Of a stretch of DNA of 17,112 nucleotides, positions 7,721 through 15,025 are shown piece by piece. Source of the stretch: JAOAJF01 sp046295675 (lineage in GTDB: Archaea; Micrarchaeota; Micrarchaeia; Anstonellales; Anstonellaceae); contig JBKBMW010000012.1 of the NCBI GenBank assembly GCA_046295675.1, forward strand, positions 1-17,112, in the 5' to 3' direction. The position numbers were made by a program, and so were the translations under genes. Each line of letters opens with the position of its first letter. Within the stretch, counting starts at the first letter, position 1. A model generated the notes under the pieces. It was not told the origin of the DNA, did no database searches, and was given only the letters and a program-made list of their open reading frames with translations.

Positions 7721-9494
7721 TTTGAAGAGAAGAGGATGAAGAAACAACTGTGGTTTGCTCAGAAGTTTGAGGAGGAGCTCTTGCTTTTGAACTGATAAAG
7801 AGATATGGAATAGACATAATTAATCCGATTAGAAAAAGGAAAAAAAGAGAGACATATCTAAATCCAATCATTGGGTATTTATACCATAGTTCATTTTTTC
7901 TTTTTATCGCATTTAAAAGATCCTTAAAAGCTTCTTTTTCTGCCACACCGAGTTTACTTTCTGAAATTTTGATATGCTCTTTTCCATCTACAATTGTTTT
8001 TTCTTCTACTTTTCCTATTTGCTTATTTGCTTGTCCATACCATGGAGGAAGAGAAGATTTCTTTTTTAAAATAGCAAAGAAATAATCCAAAGCATTTATT
8101 GGCCTTTCCTTGCCTGTTTTAAAAGCCTCTCTCCAAGGCCTTGCAGCTGCCTCTTCTGTGATTGCTTTTATATCAGCAGATGCATAACCTGTTGTTGCTA
8201 TAGCGATAGCAGTCCATGGAATGAGTGGGGTTAATGGGAGTTTTTTTGCATGAAGTTTAAGCATCTCATATCTGGATTTAAAATCTGGCTCTGGTACATA
8301 AATTGTTTTTCCAAATCTCCCAGATCTTCTTAAGGCTGGATCCACATCCCAAGGGGCATTAGTTGCACCAATTATCAAAACATTTGCATTGTTTGCTTCA
8401 AGACCATCCATTTCGTATAGGAGTTGGTTGACTGCCATTTTCATATATTGAGCTGCACCAGTCATATCCTCTCTTCTTCCACCTAATGCTTCCAGTTCAT
8501 CGAAAAATATAATACAGGGTGCATTCTTTCTTCCAGTTTCAAAAATATTGTGTAAATTTTTCTCAGTTTGTCCAACATACATATCCACAATATCGGAGAT
8601 TTTTGCATTTATAAATGATGAAGAACATTCTCCTGCAGTTGCTTTTACTAGATAGGTTTTACCACAGCCAGGAGGACCGTAAAGTAAAATTCCCCCACCC
8701 CCTAATTTACCATACTTTTTTGCTAATTCTGGTTTTACAAGTGGATAAACTGCTGCTTCTCGTATTTCTTCTTTGAATTTTTCCATGCCGGCTACATCTT
8801 TAAAATTCATTTTTGGCTTTGATAAAAGCTTGACTGCATTTATTCCTTGGTTTTGCCCAGGCTGACCAGGTGCCCCAGTCCCAGCGTCTTGAGGAGCTCC
8901 TGGAATATAACCAGATTCTTTTTTTGATTTAACTATTTCTAGATGAGCCTTTGCTTCTTCTAAAGCAGGATTTAACTCTAGGGCTTTTTCAAAATCTTTG
9001 ATTGATTCATCAAACTTATTCAAATATTCGTATGCAAGACCACGAACATGATAAGCGTCTCCAAAATCAGGATTAAGTGATATCACTTTAGAGAAATCTT
9101 CCACTGCTTTTTCATAATCCTCCAAACATGCGTATGCTAAACCTCTATTATAATATGCCTTAAGATATTCTTTGTTTAAAGAAAGGGCTTTGTCATAATC
9201 CACAATAGCTTTTTGAAAATCTTGTTTTCTATAAAAAGCATCTCCTCGATTATTGTAAATAACTGGATTTTGCGGATCAAACTCTAAAGCTTTAGAATAT
9301 TCTTCGATAGCTGCATCAAAATTTTTTAGGTTATAATAACATAGCCCTTTGTTAAAATAACATTCTGAGAAAGCAGGGTTTAAAAGTATTGCTTTATTGT
9401 AATTTTCGATAGCTTTTTCATACTCTCCTTGTTCAAATAATTCATTACCTTTTTGATAATATGTCTTTGCATCAGCTGGATTTGGTTCAACCAT
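7716..9494 (-). CDS. TPR-AAA+ ATPase with C-terminal membrane anchor
   Basis: Domains in order, 592 residues: five consecutive 34-residue TPR units (about 8-177), a Gly/Pro/Gln-rich linker (190-225), a classic AAA+ module (about 228-465), a helical tail, one transmembrane segment (about 547-567) and a short Ser-rich end. AAA+ motifs are Walker A GPPGCGKT (273-280), Walker B IIFFDE (328-333), sensor 1 IIGATNAP and the arginine-finger region RRSGRFG (389-395). The module most resembles the FtsH/Cdc48/katanin type, but there is no FtsH zinc protease domain. The TPR and ATPase parts should face the cytoplasm. The arrangement suggests a membrane-bound unfoldase or remodeler that recruits partners through its TPRs. 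The adjacent PrsW-type protease suggests joint action on membrane proteins, which is inference. The start ATG follows a weak GGGAT and has a TATA-like box about 30 nt upstream. Confidence 0.9.
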   Translation of the reverse strand: MVEPNPADAKTYYQKGNELFEQGEYEKAIENYNKAILLNPAFSECYFNKGLCYYNLKNFDAAIEEYSKALEFDPQNPVIYNNRGDAFYRKQDFQKAIVDYDKALSLNKEYLKAYYNRGLAYACLEDYEKAVEDFSKVISLNPDFGDAYHVRGLAYEYLNKFDESIKDFEKALELNPALEEAKAHLEIVKSKKESGYIPGAPQDAGTGAPGQPGQNQGINAVKLLSKPKMNFKDVAGMEKFKEEIREAAVYPLVKPELAKKYGKLGGGGILLYGPPGCGKTYLVKATAGECSSSFINAKISDIVDMYVGQTEKNLHNIFETGRKNAPCIIFFDELEALGGRREDMTGAAQYMKMAVNQLLYEMDGLEANNANVLIIGATNAPWDVDPALRRSGRFGKTIYVPEPDFKSRYEMLKLHAKKLPLTPLIPWTAIAIATTGYASADIKAITEEAAARPWREAFKTGKERPINALDYFFAILKKKSSLPPWYGQANKQIGKVEEKTIVDGKEHIKISESKLGVAEKEAFKDLLNAIKRKNELWYKYPMIGFRYVSLFFLFLIGLIMSIPYLFISSKARAPPQTSEQTTVVSSSSSLQR

Positions 9495-9516
9495 ATTAAT
9501 CCCAAGAAAATAATCC

Positions 9517-9530
9517 TAATAAATTTATAT
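9517..9530 (-). promoter_or_regulatory. probable TATA box for the TPR-AAA/PrsW unit
   Basis: On the - strand the box reads ATATAAATTTATTA, about 23-36 nt before the ATG. This gives a transcript with a very short or no leader. Confidence 0.55.
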
Positions 9531-9551
9531 CTTTTCTAACGATATCATACC

Positions 9552-9565
9552 TTTTAAATTTATAA
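9552..9565 (+). promoter_or_regulatory. probable TATA box for the PHP/ROK unit
   Basis: TTTTAAATTTATAA is centred about 28 nt before ATG 9587. No Shine-Dalgarno precedes that ATG, so the spacing fits a leaderless transcript starting at or near the ATG. Confidence 0.55.
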
Positions 9566-9586
9566 TTTTTGCTTTTGATAATTAGA

Positions 9587-10276
9587 ATGGAGAAAATGAA
9601 AAAATATGACTTACATGTGCATTCAAAATATTCTTTGGATTGCTTAAATGAGCCAAAAGATATTGTGAAAAGATATAAAGAATTGGGCTTTAATGGTTTT
9701 AGTATAACTGATCATGGTTCTAATAAAGGTTATAAAAAAGCCAAAGAGTATATAAATGAAAAAAAAATTGAGATTGAAATTATAGGAGGGTGTGAATACA
9801 AAACAGAAAAAGGAGAAGTAATTGGCCTTTTTATAGAAGAGATAATTTCTTCAAAAAGTTTCTTTGATATATGTGATAATGTGCATGAACAAGGAGGATT
9901 TGTTATAATTCCCCATCCGTTTGATAAATCAAAAAAAGCTGCTTTAGATCCAAACCTACTGACTATAGAAGAACTAAAACAGATTGATTGTATTGAAAGT
10001 TTTAATGCATCTTGTTTAAATATGGAGTATAATAAAAAAGCTGAAGAATTTGCCCAAAAATTTAATTTTACCAAAACTGCTGGTTCAGATGCGCATCTCT
10101 TAGCTGCTTGTGGAAAGGCAGCTACCTTAATAGAAGAGGAATATGACTTAGACATAGCAATAAGAAAAAGAAAAACCTTTATAGAAGGAAACCTATCTCC
10201 CTTTTATTATCGTGGGATACCAAGCCTTATCAAATTTTTGAAAAAAAGAAACTTAATAAAGATAGATGAGATTTAA
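9587..10276 (+). CDS. PHP-domain metal-dependent phosphoesterase
   Basis: PHP-family hydrolase of about 229 residues, roughly the size of stand-alone PHP phosphoesterases. Metal-binding motifs appear in the family order: DLHVHSKYS (HxH near the N terminus), SITDHGSNKG, GCEYKTEKGEV with the bridging Glu, IIPHPFD, and GSDAH near the C terminus. These residues would hold a two- or three-metal centre and cleave phosphate esters. The substrate cannot be told: histidinol phosphate, nucleotides and DNA-related phosphates are all handled by relatives. ATG 9587 is chosen because the upstream TATA box fits a leaderless start there. ATG 9596 is possible, and the TTG at 9569 is unlikely. The stop is followed within a few bases by the ROK kinase, so the two form an operon. 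Confidence 0.88.
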   Translation: MEKMKKYDLHVHSKYSLDCLNEPKDIVKRYKELGFNGFSITDHGSNKGYKKAKEYINEKKIEIEIIGGCEYKTEKGEVIGLFIEEIISSKSFFDICDNVHEQGGFVIIPHPFDKSKKAALDPNLLTIEELKQIDCIESFNASCLNMEYNKKAEEFAQKFNFTKTAGSDAHLLAACGKAATLIEEEYDLDIAIRKRKTFIEGNLSPFYYRGIPSLIKFLKKRNLIKIDEI

Positions 10277-10280
10277 AAGT

Positions 10281-11063
10281 ATGCAAAAAATATTGGGGAT
10301 AGATATTGGGGCATCTAAGATAGAATGGACAACTGAGGAATACCTAAAAAAACCAAATCTAAAAACCAAAATTTTATTTATTGATAAAGAGATTTCAAAA
10401 AAAGCACTTTTAAAAATAATAAAAAAAATAATCAACCTCTATCCAGAATATAAAAAAATTGGAATTTCTATAGCTGGCTTAGTAAAGAAGGAAAAAATAG
10501 ATATGCCAAATTTAAAAAAAATAAAAAATTTTTATCCAAAAATAGGAAAAAAAGGTATAGAGATAAGAATTGAAAACGATGCAAAGTGTGCTGCTATTTC
10601 CCAAATTTATAAAAATTTAAGAAAAAAAAAGAAAAAAATAAAAAATTTTATAGTAATTTGTGCAGGTAGTGGAATAGGCAGTGGCATAGTTATAGATAAT
10701 AAACTTTATAGAGGGCAAAATAACTTAGCAGGTGAAATAGGACATCAGATAATGAACAAAAAAGAATTTGAAGAATTGGCAGCTGGTTTTAATATTAAAA
10801 AAGATTTTTCTAAAAAATACAAAAAAATGGCATACTATTTTGGGATCGGATTGACTAATTTAGCCAATCTTTTGGATGTAGATATTATTTATATTGGAGG
10901 TTCATTAGGTAAGGAATATTTGAAAAATAAAAAATCTAAAAAAGTAATTTTAGAAATATTAAAAAGATATTGCATAAATAAAAAGATAAAAATAAGATTA
11001 TGTGATTATAAAAATCCTTCTTTGGCTGGAGCAATTCTTTTATTTGAAAATTTAAATATTTAA
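10281..11063 (+). CDS. ROK-family sugar kinase (zinc motif missing)
   Basis: ROK-type kinase of about 260 residues, shorter than the usual ~300. Visible elements are the phosphate-binding loop ILGIDIGASKIEW at the N terminus, the catalytic region ENDAKCAA, the glycine-rich loop GSGIGSGIVIDNKLYRGQNN, and GEIGH. The Cys-rich zinc motif that normally follows GEIGH in ROK proteins (CxCGxxGCxE) is absent; GEIGHQIMNKKEFEELAAG runs straight into the next helix. The second-domain motif IIYIGGSLG is present. Substrate is unknown; glucose or an amino sugar is plausible, and a phosphoglucose isomerase gene lies immediately convergent. ATG 10281 places the phosphate-binding loop at the usual distance from the N terminus; ATG 10266 would overlap the PHP gene. 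The protein is extremely Lys/Ile rich, partly from base composition. Confidence 0.82.
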   Translation: MQKILGIDIGASKIEWTTEEYLKKPNLKTKILFIDKEISKKALLKIIKKIINLYPEYKKIGISIAGLVKKEKIDMPNLKKIKNFYPKIGKKGIEIRIENDAKCAAISQIYKNLRKKKKKIKNFIVICAGSGIGSGIVIDNKLYRGQNNLAGEIGHQIMNKKEFEELAAGFNIKKDFSKKYKKMAYYFGIGLTNLANLLDVDIIYIGGSLGKEYLKNKKSKKVILEILKRYCINKKIKIRLCDYKNPSLAGAILLFENLNI

Positions 11064-12307
11064 AGAAGTTTTTTTATTTCTTTTTTATAAAGTTCTACTT
11101 CTGGTTGATTAAATGGATTCACTTCAAAAAGCTTGGAACAAAAAATTGTTTTTAGCATATCAAATTGCATTAAATAACCGATATGAAATTCATCTAAAAA
11201 ATCTAATTCCAAAGATATGAAAGGAATTTTGCTGTTTTTAAAGGAATTTTTCACCCCATTAAATATTGAATTATAAACAGAAAAAATGCTTTTGTTTTTT
11301 AGAATATCTTCTTCTTTAAAAATTCCAAAATTTTGGAAAAATTTAAAGTCAAATTTAAAATTTTTGATTGAAAGGAAAGAAAAAAACTTATCTTTTGGGC
11401 CACCAAAATAAAGCTGTGCCAATGAATGTAAATCAGCCGGAGCAGAAGAATAATAAGGAGTTAAACCTTTTGAGTTTTTTGATAAACTTTCAGCTAATAA
11501 TTGGTTATGCCATTGGCCATATTTGTCCAATGAGGAAGAAAAACAAAAATTAATAAAAATATTTTTTTTAGAAGAGTAATGATTGTAGATAAAATAAGAA
11601 GTTTTGTATAAATCTTCTTTATTTCTTCCCAAAAAATTTTCAATAGCAAACTTTGCCCCATCTAAAAGCTTTTTGGCATTTACTTCAGAAAAAAGCAGAG
11701 GGAATAGGCCAACAGAAGAAAAAACAGAATAACGACCTACCACTTGTTGAGGAATTTGAAGAGAATAAATGTTCAATTTCTCTAATTCAATCGGATTAAA
11801 AACATTTTGATTTGATATGAAAAGAATATCTAAATTTTTTGCTTTCTTTTTTAAATGTAAATAAAGAGCTTTAAAATTTGCAACAGATTCTAAAGTGGAA
11901 CCAGATTTTGAAATAAAAACCAAACAGACCTTCTTTTTTTGTTTTTGGTAAAGGGAAGAAAAGAATAAAATTTGATTTAATAATGAGGGATCAGGGACAT
12001 CTGCAAATAAAATTTTTTTGTTTTGTAAAATAGCATATCTTCCAAAAACTGCCTCATAAACTGCCCATGCTCCAAGATTTGAACCTCCAATTCCAATTAA
12101 AATTAATAAATCTGGCTTAATAGAATGAAGAATTTTTTTTGTTTGCTCAAGAAATTGTTTTTCATAAGGTAAAAGAATAAAACTTTCAGGGCAATCGTAT
12201 GTTTTTTTTTGCAAAATTTCTTTTAAATAATTAGTATAATCATCAAATTTTTCAAAATTTTTTGGATAGGAAACAGAAGAATTCTCAAAATCAAATTTTA
12301 ACGGCAT
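11060..12307 (-). CDS. pgi: glucose-6-phosphate isomerase
   Basis: Interconverts glucose 6-phosphate and fructose 6-phosphate in the cytoplasm, in upper glycolysis or gluconeogenesis. The 415 residues match the shorter bacterial/archaeal form of the classical PGI superfamily, not the cupin-type archaeal enzyme. Motifs are IGIGGSNLGA (71-80), ISKSGSTLES (132-141) for phosphate binding, VGRYSVFSSVG (190-200), LLAESLSK with the catalytic Glu at about 273, APADLHSLAQLY with His at about 294, and NPFNQPEVELYKKE near the C terminus, which contains the conserved Lys. ATG 12307 has GAGGTG 5 nt upstream on the - strand. The stop codons of this gene and of the convergent ROK gene share the palindrome TTAA at 11060-11063. 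A classical PGI in a DPANN-like genome may reflect transfer from bacteria, but that needs a tree. Confidence 0.93.
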   Translation of the reverse strand: MPLKFDFENSSVSYPKNFEKFDDYTNYLKEILQKKTYDCPESFILLPYEKQFLEQTKKILHSIKPDLLILIGIGGSNLGAWAVYEAVFGRYAILQNKKILFADVPDPSLLNQILFFSSLYQKQKKKVCLVFISKSGSTLESVANFKALYLHLKKKAKNLDILFISNQNVFNPIELEKLNIYSLQIPQQVVGRYSVFSSVGLFPLLFSEVNAKKLLDGAKFAIENFLGRNKEDLYKTSYFIYNHYSSKKNIFINFCFSSSLDKYGQWHNQLLAESLSKNSKGLTPYYSSAPADLHSLAQLYFGGPKDKFFSFLSIKNFKFDFKFFQNFGIFKEEDILKNKSIFSVYNSIFNGVKNSFKNSKIPFISLELDFLDEFHIGYLMQFDMLKTIFCSKLFEVNPFNQPEVELYKKEIKKLL

Positions 12308-12398
12308 AAAAACACCTCTAATAAGTAAATAAATGATTGCAGATATTATTTAAAATCTAATGCTGTAAAATAATTGCATACCATACAGGTGCGCTTTT
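12308..12398. promoter_or_regulatory. divergent promoter region between pgi and squalene synthase
   Basis: This 91-nt spacer separates two divergent genes. It holds GAGGTG (12313-12318, - strand) for pgi, a central AT box TTATTTAAAAT (12346-12356) readable as TATA on either strand, and AGGTG (12387-12391, + strand) 7 nt before ATG 12399. No operator repeat is evident. Confidence 0.55.
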
Positions 12399-13424
12399 AT
12401 GAAAGAAGAGGATGTTTGCTGGGGGGTTTTAGCCAAAGTTTCTAGAAGCTTTGCACTGGCAATAAAACTTTTGCCCTCGCCTTTAAAGATTCAGCTTAAT
12501 GTTGCTTATTTGATTTATCGACTTATAGATACAATAGAGGATTCTAAACTTGGAATAAAGGAAAAAGAAAAACTTTTTGCCAATGTCCTAAAATCAATTT
12601 CTTTGAAAAGATATTCTGAAAAGCATACTGAAAGATTAATTCAAGAATTAAAAAAAATAGATTGTACCTATGAAAAAGTTTTATTTGATAACCTCAAACC
12701 TATTTTTAAAATATTTTATAGCCAGGAAAAAAAGGTTAAATTTTCTATCTTGAAATGGGGAACTGTAATGAAAAATGGAATGATGGAATTTCAATATAAG
12801 AAAATTTTAAATCAAGCAGATCAAACAAAATATAGTTATTATGTAGCTGGGGTAGTAGGATACTTGTTTAATGACTTGCTTTATTATAATAAAGTCATCA
12901 CAAAAAAAACAAAAAATAAAATTTCAAAATATGCAAAGACATTTGGAATTGCTCTTCAGAGAATAAACATAATAAGAGATGTTGGTGAGGATAGTAAACA
13001 AGGTAGATATTTCTGGCCAATCCATCTTCTAAAAAAGTATAAGATGAATTATCAAAAATTATTTTTAAAGGAAAACAGAAAAACTGCATTAAAAATTTTA
13101 AATAGTTTATTGGAAGAGACTAAGAAGGATATTATGGGAGCGATTAGATATATAGAGGAACTTCCAAATAATGAAATAAGAATAAGAATTTTTTGCTTAG
13201 TGCCTTTGTTTATGGCTTTAGAATCATATATAACATTATTTAATAATGAAAAAATCTTTGAACTTGATAATAAAATAAAAATTACAAGAAAGCAAGTTTA
13301 TTTGATAGCTCTAAAAGCTGCTCTAAAAGCAAATTCAAATAGAACATTATCTAAATGGTTTTTAAATTATATGAATAAAAGTATTGCATTAAATTTAAAT
13401 TTGGCAAAAAAATATAAACTTTAA
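12399..13424 (+). CDS. squalene synthase-family prenyltransferase (eukaryote-like motifs)
   Basis: Trans-isoprenyl diphosphate synthase, head-to-head type, joining two farnesyl diphosphates to make squalene, or presqualene as intermediate. The 341 residues carry SRSFALAIKLLP (15-26), the first Asp-rich motif DTIED (44-48), NGMMEF (126-131), YYVAGVVG (147-154), the second Asp-rich motif NIIRDVGED (190-198), and QGRYFWP (201-207). The GRxFWP ending and the downstream VPLFMALES region match squalene synthase better than phytoene synthase, which usually ends GRxYLP. No C-terminal membrane anchor is seen. ATG 12399 follows AGGTG at 7 nt. No other isoprenoid gene is visible nearby, so the substrate source and final product (squalene, hydrosqualene or a hopanoid-type lipid) cannot be judged here. 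Carotenoid-type activity (CrtB/CrtM) remains a possible alternative. Confidence 0.88.
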   Translation: MKEEDVCWGVLAKVSRSFALAIKLLPSPLKIQLNVAYLIYRLIDTIEDSKLGIKEKEKLFANVLKSISLKRYSEKHTERLIQELKKIDCTYEKVLFDNLKPIFKIFYSQEKKVKFSILKWGTVMKNGMMEFQYKKILNQADQTKYSYYVAGVVGYLFNDLLYYNKVITKKTKNKISKYAKTFGIALQRINIIRDVGEDSKQGRYFWPIHLLKKYKMNYQKLFLKENRKTALKILNSLLEETKKDIMGAIRYIEELPNNEIRIRIFCLVPLFMALESYITLFNNEKIFELDNKIKITRKQVYLIALKAALKANSNRTLSKWFLNYMNKSIALNLNLAKKYKL

Positions 13425-13442
13425 CCCCTTATTATTATTGAT

Positions 13443-14153
13443 ATGTATAGGTGGGAAAGAGAAAAAAACATGATTTTAAATCTAAAAAATGAGAGTGCAG
13501 AGAAGAAAGCAAAGGCTATATTTTATAGATTAAAAAAAGAGCTTCTTACCTCAACTTTAATGGAAAGAGAAAAAAATAATAGTACTAAAAATGATAAGAT
13601 TATAAGGAACATCTATAATTTTGCTAAAATTGGAAGAAAAAAATTGGAGTTAAAAAAAGAAACGTTTGAGGTGCTTTATAGATTGTTAGAAGAAAATATG
13701 GATTATTGTAATTATAGATATCTGGAAGAACAAGACACGGTGGGCAATTACAAACATTGGGTGAATAAGGCCATAATAATAAATATGATCAATTTACCTA
13801 TTTTAGAAGTAGATAAAGTGTTGCAAAAGGTTGTTGAAAATAAAAACAATAGTTGGACTATAAGACTTAGCGGCTTAACAGGTTTGTTTTTAAGAAACAC
13901 TCCAGAAAATTTAGAAGTAATAGAAAAGATCTTGGCAGATAAAAAAGAGGATGCTTTTATAAAAGCTTATGCAAAAAAGTATAGTTTAATGAATAAAATT
14001 AAAACATGCCCTAAAAACCAACAATATCTTTATTTGGTTGAATATTATAAAGAGTATGGACTTGGATCTAGATTTAATAAAGAAAGAACTTTATCTATGA
14101 TTAGATTAGAATATCTAGAAATAATACGGTATTATTCTTTTTCAGGGCTTTGA
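13443..14153 (+). CDS. unrecognised helical protein
   Basis: I do not recognise this 236-residue protein. It is Lys/Glu-rich and predicted mainly alpha-helical by eye, without signal peptide or membrane segment, so probably cytoplasmic. Residues about 105-185 (VNKAIIINMINLP, SWTIRLSGLTGLFLR, NLEVIEKILADKKEDAFIKA) have the rhythm of HEAT/ARM-like helical pairs, but the match is weak. It begins 18 nt after the squalene synthase stop and could share its transcript. No clear Shine-Dalgarno precedes ATG 13443. A second in-frame ATG at 13470 would give 227 residues. The last 22 nt overlap the convergent CBS gene. Confidence 0.7.
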   Translation: MYRWEREKNMILNLKNESAEKKAKAIFYRLKKELLTSTLMEREKNNSTKNDKIIRNIYNFAKIGRKKLELKKETFEVLYRLLEENMDYCNYRYLEEQDTVGNYKHWVNKAIIINMINLPILEVDKVLQKVVENKNNSWTIRLSGLTGLFLRNTPENLEVIEKILADKKEDAFIKAYAKKYSLMNKIKTCPKNQQYLYLVEYYKEYGLGSRFNKERTLSMIRLEYLEIIRYYSFSGL

Positions 14154-14554
14154 GTTATAATGTCCAAAATTCCAGGATAAACTGCAACTAGATCCCCTTG
14201 AGTTATTATCCCTGCAAGTTTATTGTTTTTATCCAAAACAGCTAATCTTTTGATGTTGTTTTCCCTCATAGCTAAAGCTGCATCTTGAATTGTTTGATAA
14301 GCATAAATAGCTTTTAGTGGTTTGGACATTACTGAAAAAAGTTTTACTTTTTTTGGATCTTTTCCTTTTGCAACAATCTTCTTTACGATATCTCGTTCGG
14401 TCAATATTCCAACTGCATCTCCTTTCTCAGTTATAATAACAGAACCAATGTTTTTTTGAGATAGAATTTTTGCTGCTTCAAATACAGATTTTGATTGGTC
14501 AAGAGTTATAACTCCTTTAGTCATATAATCTCCAACTCTAAGGTCAAGTTCCAT
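14132..14554 (-). CDS. two-CBS-domain protein
   Basis: Stand-alone CBS pair of 140 residues. CBS1 (about 7-62) contains VGDYMTKGVITLDQ and SVIITEKGDAVGILTERDIV; CBS2 (about 72-128) contains FSVMSKPLKAIYAYQTIQDA and RLAVLDKNNKLAGIITQGDL. Such Bateman modules bind adenine nucleotides or S-adenosylmethionine and regulate partners. No catalytic domain is attached. The two T(E/Q)(R/G)D-type ends of the domains carry the Asp that usually contacts ribose. TGGTGAG at 14558-14564 precedes the ATG at normal spacing. The 3' end overlaps the convergent helical protein gene by 22 nt. The target is unknown. Confidence 0.9.
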   Translation of the reverse strand: MELDLRVGDYMTKGVITLDQSKSVFEAAKILSQKNIGSVIITEKGDAVGILTERDIVKKIVAKGKDPKKVKLFSVMSKPLKAIYAYQTIQDAALAMRENNIKRLAVLDKNNKLAGIITQGDLVAVYPGILDIITQSPEKE

Positions 14555-14614
14555 TTTCTCACCATAAGAATGAACGACTAAAAATATTAAAAGCTTTATA
14601 GCAGAATTTTTTAT
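14555..14614. promoter_or_regulatory. divergent promoter between the CBS gene and hjc
   Basis: This 60-nt spacer contains AAAATATTAAAAGCTTTATA (14581-14600), which can serve as TATA on both strands. On the + strand it lies about 25 nt before hjc, which has no Shine-Dalgarno, suggesting a leaderless hjc transcript. Confidence 0.5.
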
Positions 14615-15025
14615 ATGGTTTTTGGTTGTTATAAAAAAGGAAGTAAGGCTGAAAACGAATTAGTAGATATTTTAAACAGTTATGGATTTTTAACTATAAG
14701 GGCTGCTGGTTCTGGAAAGAAAAAATTCAAATGCCCAGATGTGCTTGCTTTTAGAGGAATAGACCAATATGGATTTGAATGTAAGGCTATTGAAAATGAT
14801 AATTTACAATTAAAGAAAGAACAAGTCCAAGGATTGATTAGATGGCAAGAATTGACCAATATCACTACTTACATTGCTTGGAGAAGAAAGGGCGGGGTGT
14901 GGTATTTCATAATGCCACCGTATTTAAAGGAAAATGAAAAAGCATATTCTATTGGCATAGAAAATGCCAAGAAATATTCTAAGCCTTTAGAGGAGATAAT
15001 TTCTAATCGGTCTTATCCCCAATAA
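14615..15025 (+). CDS. hjc: archaeal Holliday junction resolvase Hjc
   Basis: Structure-specific endonuclease resolving four-way DNA junctions in recombination and fork repair. The length of 136 residues is typical of the family. The nuclease-fold active site is intact: GSKAENELV with Glu13, the RAAGSGK strand-loop, CPDVLAF with Asp42, and FECKA with Glu55 and Lys57, the family's E...PD...ExK pattern. KKEQVQGLIRWQEL and VWYFIMPP match the conserved C-terminal part. MVFGCYKKGSKAE gives a natural start with the basic loop at the expected place. It ends with 13 nt overlapping the convergent MBL-fold gene. No associated repair operon is visible. This is one of the firmest archaeal markers in the window. 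Confidence 0.95.
   Translation: MVFGCYKKGSKAENELVDILNSYGFLTIRAAGSGKKKFKCPDVLAFRGIDQYGFECKAIENDNLQLKKEQVQGLIRWQELTNITTYIAWRRKGGVWYFIMPPYLKENEKAYSIGIENAKKYSKPLEEIISNRSYPQ

Noticed and set aside
7712..7747. Upstream TTG start for the PrsW-like protein
   Set aside because: It lacks a ribosome site and places charged residues before the signal peptide; TTG 7711 has GGTGA and an immediate signal sequence.
9541..9550. GATATC-containing stretch as an operator palindrome between divergent genes
   Set aside because: The symmetric core is only 6 bp and is expected by chance in such AT-rich DNA; no second copy was seen.
9730..10155. Antisense 141-codon frame within the PHP gene
   Set aside because: The PHP motifs are clearly encoded on the other strand; the antisense product has no recognisable features.
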